A DNA stretch of 13,410 nt from Halarsenatibacter sp964462585 (lineage in GTDB: Bacteria > Bacillota > Halanaerobiia > Halanaerobiales > Halarsenatibacteraceae). The DNA is taken from positions 1 through 13,410 of the forward strand of contig CAYXAK010000052.1 in NCBI GenBank assembly GCA_964462585.1. The letters run 5' to 3'. Every line of letters starts with the position of its first letter. Positions within the stretch are counted from its first letter, which is position 1. The translations under genes were made by a program, and so were the position numbers. Below the pieces are notes generated by a model. The model was not told the origin of the DNA. It searched no databases and saw only the letters and a list, made by a program, of their open reading frames with translations. Positions 6,055 to 12,639 of this stretch are shown here, in pieces.

Positions 6055-6116
6055 GCCGCCCAAATTCTCACCTACTCGCTCTCGCTCGCATACTTTGAAA
6101 ACAGGGGGATATGAAT

Positions 6117-6338
6117 ATGGCCAGAATGGAAAATCGCCTGAAAGAATTAAGAGCCCGTCACGATCTCACCCAGCAGGAGCTGGCCGAAAAGGTGGGGGTG
6201 CGCCGGGAGACCATCACTCACCTGGAGGGAGGTAATTATAATCCCTCACTTGAGCTGGCTCTGAAAATTGCCGCTGTGATGGAAACAGAGGTTGAAAGGA
6301 TATTCTTTCTGGAAAATGAAGATGAAAACAGCGATTGA
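6117..6338 (+). CDS. Small XRE-family helix-turn-helix repressor
   Basis: A 73-residue protein made almost entirely of a Cro/C1-type HTH: NRLKELRARHDLTQQELAEKVGV, then RRETITHLEGGNYNPSLELALKIA and METEVERIFFLE. It is typical of the short Firmicute XRE regulators that control a following membrane or transport operon. Start choice: the site AGGGGGA at 6102-6109 is 8 bases from the ATG at 6117 but only 2 from the in-frame ATG at 6111, so 6117 is preferred. It is first in a four-gene plus-strand operon with the hydrolase and the NatAB-like exporter. It likely represses its own strong promoter (inference). Confidence 0.92.
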   Translation: MARMENRLKELRARHDLTQQELAEKVGVRRETITHLEGGNYNPSLELALKIAAVMETEVERIFFLENEDENSD

Positions 6339-6374
6339 AATTATGACTGCTTTAAGGAGGAGGAATAAATTTAT

Positions 6375-7586
6375 ATGAGGTTCTTCTCTGGAGACCGTAT
6401 TGTGGTTACAGCACTGATACTGCTGATTGCTTCTCTGCTTATCCTCTCAGCTCCGGCGGAGGCGGCAGAGCCGGCTGATCCTGAGTACGAGATGGAGCTT
6501 CTGGAGGAATTTCTCAGAGCTGATGAGCTGGAGGAAGATATGTACTCCCAGCAGCTGCTGGATCAGATCGATATCGATCAGCTGCTGGAAGTCAGGGATG
6601 AGTTCAGCCGGGAGCTGGGTGAGATAGAAAATATCGAACGAACGGGCGACCATCTCTATGAAATAAATTACACAAAGGGCCGGCTGGATATGCAGTTTGC
6701 AGTCTTTGACGACAGGGTCACAAGCATCTACTTTCTCAGCGCCACCGAGACCGGGGCCGAGCTGGAGGATATAGTCGAAGATTTTGCTGAATTTTCGGGG
6801 GATGTAAGCCTGCTGGTCAAAATTGACGGCGAGGAGATCATCTCCCATGAACCGGAGAAAGAGCTGGCGGTGGGCTCAACTTTCAAGCTGGCCGTGCTGT
6901 CAGCTCTGGAGGGAGAGATTGAGGCCGGTGAGCGCAGCTGGTCGGATACACTCACACTGAGCGAACAGGACAGAAGCCTGCCCACAGGTGAACTGCATAA
7001 CTGGCCAGCCGGCTTTAGCTTTACACTGGAATCACTGGCAGGCAGGATGATCTCCAGAAGCGATAACACCGCCACCGATATGCTGATAAATGAGCTGGGG
7101 CGGGAAAAGATAGAGGAGATATCACCGCATAACCGCCCCTTTTTCACCACCAGGGAGGCCTTTATACTCAAGGATCCCGGGCGTGCTGAAATTCTGGAGA
7201 GATACAGAGGGGCAGATGCTGAGAAAAAATATGACATTCTGCAGGAGCTGGAAGATGAAGAACTTCCTTCTGCAGATATCTTTGAGGAAGTTCGAGCTCT
7301 GGATGTGGAATGGTTTTTCAGCACCAGAGAACTGGCCGAGCTGATGGAAGAAGTGGGCAGACTGGATCTTATGACCATCAATCCCGGTCCGGCCGATCCC
7401 GAAAACTGGGAGAGAATAGCCTTCAAGGGCGGCTCCGAACCCGGTGTGGTCAATTACACCCATCTGCTCAAAGATGAAAATGAAGGCGAATATTTCATCT
7501 CCGCCACCTGGAATGATGAGGAGGAGCTTCCGGAGGGCAGATTCGAGCGCTTCTACAGCTCGCTGCTGGAAGAGCTATCCCGCTGA
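6375..7586 (+). CDS. Secreted class A beta-lactamase-fold serine hydrolase (ORF12-like)
   Basis: A 403-residue exported protein. Residues 9-26 are a hydrophobic signal segment, with a likely signal peptidase I site after AEA (A30). Residues about 35-140 form an acidic N-terminal domain. The C-terminal domain carries the three penicillin-recognising motifs: S168-T-F-K171 (SxxK nucleophile), S229-D-N231 (SDN) and K351-G-G353 (in place of KTG). No ExxLN omega-loop motif with the deacylating Glu is visible, so an active beta-lactamase is unlikely. The layout, a small N-terminal domain plus an AVGSTFKLAVL-type active site, resembles the ORF12 protein of clavulanate clusters (from memory). Penicillin-binding, peptidase or esterase activity outside the cell is possible. 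Ribosome site AAGGAGGAGG; the gene lies 36 bases after the XRE gene. The very acidic surface suits a halophile. Confidence 0.85.
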   Translation: MRFFSGDRIVVTALILLIASLLILSAPAEAAEPADPEYEMELLEEFLRADELEEDMYSQQLLDQIDIDQLLEVRDEFSRELGEIENIERTGDHLYEINYTKGRLDMQFAVFDDRVTSIYFLSATETGAELEDIVEDFAEFSGDVSLLVKIDGEEIISHEPEKELAVGSTFKLAVLSALEGEIEAGERSWSDTLTLSEQDRSLPTGELHNWPAGFSFTLESLAGRMISRSDNTATDMLINELGREKIEEISPHNRPFFTTREAFILKDPGRAEILERYRGADAEKKYDILQELEDEELPSADIFEEVRALDVEWFFSTRELAELMEEVGRLDLMTINPGPADPENWERIAFKGGSEPGVVNYTHLLKDENEGEYFISATWNDEEELPEGRFERFYSSLLEELSR

Positions 7587-7631
7587 TATAATCAATATTT
7601 TATGCCATGGGGCAGGAAAGGATGAACTGGA

Positions 7632-8567
7632 GTGGATACCGTGCTGAAGGTCGAAAATGTGCGCAAGGCCTATGAGAAAAAGGTTGCCGTGGATAATATC
7701 TCACTGCAGGTGAACAGAAGTGAAATAACGGGAATGCTGGGCCCCAACGGTGCCGGCAAAACCAGCCTGATACGCATGATCATGGATATTATGGCTCCTG
7801 ACTCCGGCCGCATAGAATTTTCTCTCTCCCCGGAGAGAAAACAGAATAACTGGCAGAATATGGTGGGCTATCTGCCCGAGGAAAGAGGGCTTTACCAGCA
7901 GGCAAAGGTCAAAGATATCTTTGCCTTTCTGGGAGGGCTCAAGGGTCTCAGCAAAGGCGAATCCCACAGCCGCGGCAGGGACTGGCTGGAAAAATTTGAG
8001 CTGGAGGACTGTTTTTCCCTCAAAATTGAGGAGCTCTCCAAGGGAATGGCCCAGAAAGTGCAGTTTATCACCAGCATCCTGCACGATCCGGAACTTCTCA
8101 TTCTTGATGAGCCCTTCTCCGGGCTCGATCCTGTCAGCCAGGATGTCATGATCGAGGAGATCGCCGGTCTGGCTGAGGAGGGTATGGCCATCATGCTCTC
8201 CAGCCACAGAATGAACCTGGTCGAGGAGCTCTGTGACCGCATCTTCTTTCTCGATCACGGACAGGAGGTGCTGTCAGGGCGGCTGGAGGATGTCAAGGAA
8301 AACTACGGTAACTACAGGGTGAAAATGAGCGCTGCCAATGAGCAGAAGATGGAAAAGTTCATCGAGGATTCAGCGCTTATAGAAAAACACCGCCGCGATA
8401 AGCATAACTGGCAGCTTTTGCTCACCGCCGAGGCGAGGCCGGAGCAGTTCATGCGGTCACTTCCCGGCGGCATGGAAGTGCGGGAAATTTCGATCAGCCG
8501 TATCTCACTTCACGATATATTTGTGCGCGTGGCCAGAGGGGGTATCCTCCATGAAAAAGTCAGCTAG
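7632..8567 (+). CDS. ABC exporter ATP-binding protein, NatA-like
   Basis: A 311-residue protein. Walker A GPNGAGKTS (37-45), signature LSKGMAQK (135-142), Walker B LLILDE (155-160), D-loop SGLD, and H-loop His192 in SSHRM. The LSKGMxQK signature is typical of the NatA branch rather than LSGGQ. Residues about 230-305 form the C-terminal extra domain common in this branch (DUF4162 type). It powers export through the permease encoded next, whose start lies inside this gene. GTG start at 7632 with AAAGGA 9 bases upstream; a second GTG at 7641 with GGAG 8 bases upstream is also possible. NatAB exports sodium in Bacillus, but the substrate here is not shown by the sequence; an antimicrobial or lipid is also possible. 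Confidence 0.92.
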   Translation: MDTVLKVENVRKAYEKKVAVDNISLQVNRSEITGMLGPNGAGKTSLIRMIMDIMAPDSGRIEFSLSPERKQNNWQNMVGYLPEERGLYQQAKVKDIFAFLGGLKGLSKGESHSRGRDWLEKFELEDCFSLKIEELSKGMAQKVQFITSILHDPELLILDEPFSGLDPVSQDVMIEEIAGLAEEGMAIMLSSHRMNLVEELCDRIFFLDHGQEVLSGRLEDVKENYGNYRVKMSAANEQKMEKFIEDSALIEKHRRDKHNWQLLLTAEARPEQFMRSLPGGMEVREISISRISLHDIFVRVARGGILHEKVS

Positions 8568-9753
8568 GATTGCAGGCTGGGAGATAATGCAGAATCTGCG
8601 CAATAAGCAGTTTATCATCGGGGTCTTTCTCACACCGCTTTTGATACTGCTTTTCGGGGGGCTGCCCACACTGCTGGGACAGATCAGCGAACCGCCGGTC
8701 CGCACCTTCTATTATGCGGTGGAGTCGGAGGAGCTGGAAAGGCATTTCAATACCGCAGCCGCCGATCTGAATGAGCGCTTCAGTTTCAACCGCTTTCAGG
8801 GCCCGGCCGGGGAGATAAGATCTGAGGCTGAAGCAGCCGGAGCTGACGGCTACTTTGTACTCGATGAAGAATTTACTGGTGGCGGCAGTGTCGACCTCTA
8901 CACCTTCGACACTCCCCTGGAGACCTTCGCCCCTCTGGAGAGGGTCTTCAGCGAAACCCTGCAGCAGTACAGAATAGAAAGACACGGGGTGGAAAGAGAG
9001 CTGGTACAGGAGCTTACGGCCGGCGCCCGCATCAATCCCGTATCTCTCGATGAAGGTGCAGGCAGTATGGACTTCAGGCTGATATCGGCCCTCATCTTCG
9101 GGGGCGGTGTCTTCTTTCTCATACTGACCTCGGGCACCATGCTCATGCAGAGTGCCCTCAAGGAAAAAAAGGAGAAGATGACCGAGATTATCCTCTCCTC
9201 CACCTCGGCCAAAAGCCTGATGGCGGGCAAGATGGTGGGCCATCTGATGCTGGGCATGATCCAGATAGGAGTCTGGTTCGGAATAGGGCTGCCCCTGGCC
9301 GACTATTTCTTCGATTTTCCCGTGCTGGAAGCCTTCTTCAACCCGGCCCTGCCCCTTTTCATACTCTTCGGGCTGCTGGGCTATCTCCTCTTTGCCGCAG
9401 TATATATCGGAGTTGGTGCCACCATGGAGGATCTGCAGAGCGCCACAAATGCTCAGAGCATGGTCTTTATGCTGCCGGTGCTGCCGGTTATCATAGCCGG
9501 TCCGGTCTTTAGCAATCCCACCGGCGTTCTGGCCCGGGGTGCCACCTTCTTTCCGCTGACAGCACCGATTATAGCAATAGCCCGCATCGCCCTGGGCGCC
9601 ATAGCCACCTGGGAGATCATACTCAGCGCTGCCATTTTGATTTTAACCAGCATTCTGCTGACGGCGCTGGCGGCCAGAATATTCCGTGTCGGCATGCTCA
9701 TGTACGGCAAATCAGCCAGCCCCCGCGAGGTGCTGCGCTGGCTGCGTTATTAA
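8551..9753 (+). CDS. ABC-2 type exporter permease, NatB-like
   Basis: A 400-residue membrane protein. One membrane segment lies near residues 20-41 (FIIGVFLTPLLILLFGGL), followed by a long extracytoplasmic domain (about 42-175), then five or six more segments, including LISALIFGGGVFFLILTSG, LFILFGLLGYLLFAAVYIGVG and a last one near IILSAAILILTSILL. This is the ABC2_membrane_3 layout of NatB. The cytoplasmic LKEKKEKMTEIILSSTSAKSLMAGK segment is the typical coupling region. The ATG at 8551 overlaps the end of the ATPase gene by 17 bases and has AGAGGGGG upstream; an earlier in-frame start at 8521 would overlap more and lacks a good ribosome site. It is the last gene of the operon. Confidence 0.92.
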   Translation: MKKSARIAGWEIMQNLRNKQFIIGVFLTPLLILLFGGLPTLLGQISEPPVRTFYYAVESEELERHFNTAAADLNERFSFNRFQGPAGEIRSEAEAAGADGYFVLDEEFTGGGSVDLYTFDTPLETFAPLERVFSETLQQYRIERHGVERELVQELTAGARINPVSLDEGAGSMDFRLISALIFGGGVFFLILTSGTMLMQSALKEKKEKMTEIILSSTSAKSLMAGKMVGHLMLGMIQIGVWFGIGLPLADYFFDFPVLEAFFNPALPLFILFGLLGYLLFAAVYIGVGATMEDLQSATNAQSMVFMLPVLPVIIAGPVFSNPTGVLARGATFFPLTAPIIAIARIALGAIATWEIILSAAILILTSILLTALAARIFRVGMLMYGKSASPREVLRWLRY

Positions 9754-9866
9754 AAACAGCTAAAACAGCTTAACCGGATATCTCGCTGCAGGTGCAGGGT
9801 ATGGAAGTTGTGGACGGCCCTCATCAGCCCAATCCTCCTGCAAATTCACAGCAAATTATCTAAAAT

Positions 9867-10775
9867 TCAGTTCAGATCACTGCGGCCGATAATATCCCCC
9901 AGAAGCTCTAAATCCAGATGCTCCTCCAGCATATCGGCCAGCTTTTCGTATTCCTTTTCCCTCAGCTGTCTCTCATTACAGTCCTGAGCATCAGTCCGCC
10001 CCTCTTCTCCTGACGGGGATGAGCTCAATCTCTGGCTCAGGCTGTCCTCATCATCGAGAGCCAGATCTATGTAGGGCAGAACTCCCATAAATGGTATATC
10101 CATCATCTCTTCCAGCTGATCGAGGCCGGAGTTGAGCAGCTCCTTGCGGCCGTGAAATTTGTTGATGATAAGTGCCTTTATGCGCTTTCTATCCTCAGGA
10201 GGCAGCAGCTCAACAGTACCGTAGAGTGAAGCGAATACTCCACCCCGCTCGATATCGCCGACCAGGAGAACCGGTGCCGATACCATCCGGGCCATGCCCA
10301 TATTTGCGATATCCCTATCCTGCATGTTTATCTCGGCCGGACTGCCTGCCCCCTCCAGCACGACAACCTCATGCTCTGCCGCCAGCTGGCTGTAGGCCTC
10401 ATGGATTACAGACTTCAGCTGAGGTTTATATTCATGGAATTCAGCCGCCTTCAAATCCTTCCGGGGCTCACCATTGATGATCATCTGTGATCCCTTTTCT
10501 CCGCGGGGTTTTAACAGGACCGGATTCATGCGCACATCCGGCTCAACCCCTGCTGCTTCCGCCTGGAAGAGCTGTCCTATGCCCATCTCTCCACCATCAT
10601 CGGTCACATGGGAATTAAGCGACATATTCTGTGCTTTGAAGGGAACCGCATTGATATTTCTACGCCTGAGAAGGCGGCAGATACCCGCCACCAGAACGCT
10701 CTTTCCGGCAGCGGAGCAGGTTCCCTGGACCATTATATTGTCAGTACAGCTGTCAGATCGGTCTGCAGTATTCAT
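9867..10775 (-). CDS. CobQ/CbiP-like cobyric acid synthase lacking the glutamine amidotransferase domain
   Basis: A 302-residue protein. Residues 14-245 match the synthetase domain of cobyric acid synthase: VQGTCSAAGKS (P-loop), VPFKAQNMSLNS, MNPVLLKP, VVLEGAGSPAEIN, RDIANMG, DIERGGVFASLYGT and a DEDSL end. This domain adenylates or phosphorylates side-chain carboxylates of the corrin ring before amidation. A full CobQ is about 490-510 residues, with a C-terminal amidotransferase domain that makes ammonia from glutamine. Here residues 246-271 are a Ser/Gly/Glu linker, followed at 272-296 by REKEYEKLADMLEEHLDLEL, which resembles the very last helix of CobQ. The whole amidotransferase domain between them is missing, in frame. 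It could use free ammonia or a separate amidotransferase, or be a non-cobalamin paralogue. The start has AAAGGAG 10 bases upstream and lies 1 base after the ABC permease stop. Confidence 0.85.
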   Translation of the reverse strand: MNTADRSDSCTDNIMVQGTCSAAGKSVLVAGICRLLRRRNINAVPFKAQNMSLNSHVTDDGGEMGIGQLFQAEAAGVEPDVRMNPVLLKPRGEKGSQMIINGEPRKDLKAAEFHEYKPQLKSVIHEAYSQLAAEHEVVVLEGAGSPAEINMQDRDIANMGMARMVSAPVLLVGDIERGGVFASLYGTVELLPPEDRKRIKALIINKFHGRKELLNSGLDQLEEMMDIPFMGVLPYIDLALDDEDSLSQRLSSSPSGEEGRTDAQDCNERQLREKEYEKLADMLEEHLDLELLGDIIGRSDLN

Positions 10776-10776
10776 A

Positions 10777-11547
10777 TCAATTACTCTCCTTTATATTGAA
10801 GGCCAGCACGGCCAGGAAGTTCATGACTGCAGCGAATATCACGAGCACGGCTATATTATAGGGGAGGCTGTAAGCTGTCATCATGACCGGGCCCTCACCG
10901 GCATAGATAATATTCCTCAGACTGTCCACCGCATAGGCCAGGGGATTTACGCGCATCAGCACCGACATCCAGCCCGGAAGATTTTCCATGGGAAAGATGG
11001 CTCCGCTGAGAAAGAACATCGGCATTATGAGAAAATTCATGATCATGGGGAAGCCCTCCATGGATTCCATGGGAACGGCGATCAATATGCCCATTGAAGT
11101 CATGGCGAAGGCGATCAGAAACATCATCGGGATCAGCTGTAACAGTATACCTGCTGAGAGCGTAACCCCCACCAGAGGTGAAAGAAAGAGCAGTATCATT
11201 CCGCCCAGAAGCGCCACGGAGCTGCCTCCGAAGGTCTTGCCCAGGGCGATTGAAGTTCTGGTGATGGGAGCGACCATAACTTCTTTGAGAAAGCCAAACT
11301 CCCTGTCCCTCACCACCGACAGCCCGGAGAAAACTGAGGTGAAGAGCAGAGTCATACAGATAATGCCCGGATACATGAAACGCACGTAATCGAACTCCCC
11401 CTCCATCAGGCTGGCCGAGAGCCCGGTGCCGATTAAAAATAGAAATAACAGGGGCTGCATGACCATGCCAATTATGCGCGTCTTCTCCCGATAAAACCTC
11501 TTTATCTCTCTAAGCCACAGGGTGTAAACTGCTCTCATCTCGTGCAT
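10777..11547 (-). CDS. ABC-2 type exporter permease, DrrB-like
   Basis: A 256-residue membrane protein with six membrane segments (about residues 25-43, 59-78, 110-129, 137-157, 168-188 and 226-247). It has the ABC-2 signature region with LMRVNPLAYAVDSLRNIIY near the C-terminus, typical of DrrB and NodJ-type drug or polysaccharide permeases. The frame is open 64 codons upstream, but ATG 11547 is preceded by GGAGGAG and starts 1 base after the ATPase stop, so it is the true start. The stop is likewise 1 base before the CobQ-like start. The substrate is unknown. Confidence 0.92.
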   Translation of the reverse strand: MHEMRAVYTLWLREIKRFYREKTRIIGMVMQPLLFLFLIGTGLSASLMEGEFDYVRFMYPGIICMTLLFTSVFSGLSVVRDREFGFLKEVMVAPITRTSIALGKTFGGSSVALLGGMILLFLSPLVGVTLSAGILLQLIPMMFLIAFAMTSMGILIAVPMESMEGFPMIMNFLIMPMFFLSGAIFPMENLPGWMSVLMRVNPLAYAVDSLRNIIYAGEGPVMMTAYSLPYNIAVLVIFAAVMNFLAVLAFNIKESN

Positions 11548-11548
11548 A

Positions 11549-12526
11549 TCAATCACTCCTCCTGCTGTGGCGCATACGCATTCTGTCACCGGCATCAGCC
11601 GTCTCATCCCGGAGCTCCTTACCCGTAAGCTGCAGAAAAACATCATCGAGCGTGGGCCTGTTAAGTGAGATGGACCTGATCTCCTCCCGGAACTGGCTGA
11701 CAAATTCCGGCACAAATTCTTCGCCATTATATTTCTCAAAGAAGAGATAGCCGCGGTTTGACCTCACTTCCACATCATAGCGCTCCTCTATCTCCTTTTG
11801 CACCCTCTCCTCCTGACCGTTTACCTTTATTCTGATCACATCTCCCCCCACATCGGATTTAAGCTGATCGGGTGAGTCCAGGGCGATGATCTCACCGTGG
11901 TCTATGATCGCTATTCTATCACAGTACTCGGCCTCATCCATATAGTGAGTGGTGAGAAAGATGGTGATATCCTTCTCCTCTTTGAGCTCCTGAATGTATT
12001 CCCAGATGCGATTTCTGGTCTGGGGATCCAGTCCCAGTGTGGGCTCATCCAGGAACAGGATTTGGGGATAATGCAGAAGTCCCCGGGCCAGCTCCAGCCT
12101 TCTCTTCATACCCCCGGAGAATTTTCTGACTATGCCCTTTTTTCTGTCGCTCAGCTCCACCATCTCCAGCACTTCATCTATTCTCTTTTTAAGTGTATTT
12201 CTTTCCACACCGTAGAGGTTGCCGTGAAATCTCAAATTCTCTTCAGCCGTCAGATTCTCGTCCAGGCTCGATTCCTGGAAGACAAGCCCCAGCGATTTGC
12301 GCACAGAGGCCGGATCCTCCTGGACATCGTAGCCGTTAACTCTAACCTGGCCCGAATTGGGTCGCAGCAGTGTGCAGAGAATCTTGATCGTGGTCGTCTT
12401 GCCGGCACCGTTGGGCCCCAAAAAGCCGAAGAGCTCGCCCCTTTTCACATGAAAGTCTATCTCTTTGACAGCGGTTAGATCGCCAAACTCTTTGACCAGG
12501 TCCTGCACCTCAATTATCTTCTCCAT
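11549..12526 (-). CDS. ABC exporter ATP-binding protein, DrrA-like
   Basis: A 325-residue protein. Walker A GPNGAGKTT (37-45), Q-loop Q84, signature FSGGMKRRLELAR (136-148), Walker B ILFLDE (156-161), H-loop His194 in TTHYMDEAEYCDR. The SGGMKRR signature and the C-terminal domain (about 235-305, ending in SLNRPTLDDVFLQLTG) are those of the daunorubicin-resistance DrrA branch. The ATG at 12526 has GGAGG 7 bases upstream; ATG 12532 is too close to it. It forms an exporter with the permease that starts 1 base after its stop. The arginine-rich tail (RMRMRHSRRSD) beyond the DrrA fold is unusual. Confidence 0.94.
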   Translation of the reverse strand: MEKIIEVQDLVKEFGDLTAVKEIDFHVKRGELFGFLGPNGAGKTTTIKILCTLLRPNSGQVRVNGYDVQEDPASVRKSLGLVFQESSLDENLTAEENLRFHGNLYGVERNTLKKRIDEVLEMVELSDRKKGIVRKFSGGMKRRLELARGLLHYPQILFLDEPTLGLDPQTRNRIWEYIQELKEEKDITIFLTTHYMDEAEYCDRIAIIDHGEIIALDSPDQLKSDVGGDVIRIKVNGQEERVQKEIEERYDVEVRSNRGYLFFEKYNGEEFVPEFVSQFREEIRSISLNRPTLDDVFLQLTGKELRDETADAGDRMRMRHSRRSD

Positions 12527-12576
12527 AGTCATTCCTCCACTTTTCAAAATCTTTATCTCCTGAGTAAAAGATAACA

Positions 12577-12607
12577 CAAAAACCCGCCCGGAACAACTCG
12601 GACGGGT
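12577..12607 (-). terminator. Intrinsic terminator of the AEC permease gene
   Basis: On the minus strand, ACCCGTCCG pairs with CGGGCGGGT in a 9-bp stem with one G-U pair and an 8-base loop, followed by TTTTT. It lies 33 bases past the permease stop and upstream of the ABC operon, so it separates the two transcription units. Confidence 0.85.
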
Positions 12608-12639
12608 GAAGATTTAGGCTGGAAATGTAACCCACTTTC

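Larger units (their letters stand above)
5740..6116. other. Divergent intergenic region, AT-rich, regulatory
   Basis: No convincing gene is seen in these 377 bases. From left to right they hold the leader and possible ECF promoter of the minus operon (to about 5823), an AT-rich inverted repeat (AAATAAT at 5844-5850 and ATTATTT at 5857-5863), and a strong sigma-A promoter on the plus strand (5919-5947). A GTTAA/TTAAC inverted repeat (5969-5988) follows just past the predicted transcription start, then a terminator-like hairpin (6020-6054). The GTTAA repeat could be an operator for the XRE protein encoded downstream, but that is inference. Confidence 0.7.

Noticed and set aside
6728..7453. Open frame of 241 codons on the minus strand opposite the hydrolase gene
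   Set aside because: The product is a low-complexity Ser-rich sequence (SSSSSS runs), which is what antisense reading of Glu/Leu-rich codons gives.
8560..9243. Open frame of 227 codons on the minus strand opposite the NatB-like gene
   Set aside because: It lies fully antisense to a well-supported membrane protein and has no motif or ribosome site.
9750..9824. 24-codon minus-strand frame after the CobQ-like gene, with GGAGG 9 bases upstream and a CFSCF end
   Set aside because: The ribosome site is good, but the peptide (His-rich, Cys at the very end) has poor coding character and overlaps the end of the convergent permease gene; chance is likely.
9754..9866. Expected bidirectional terminator between the convergent NatB-like and CobQ-like genes
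   Set aside because: I searched both strands and found only a short direct repeat (AAAACAGCT) and a 5-bp CTGCA/TGCAG hairpin with no T tract; no terminator can be supported.
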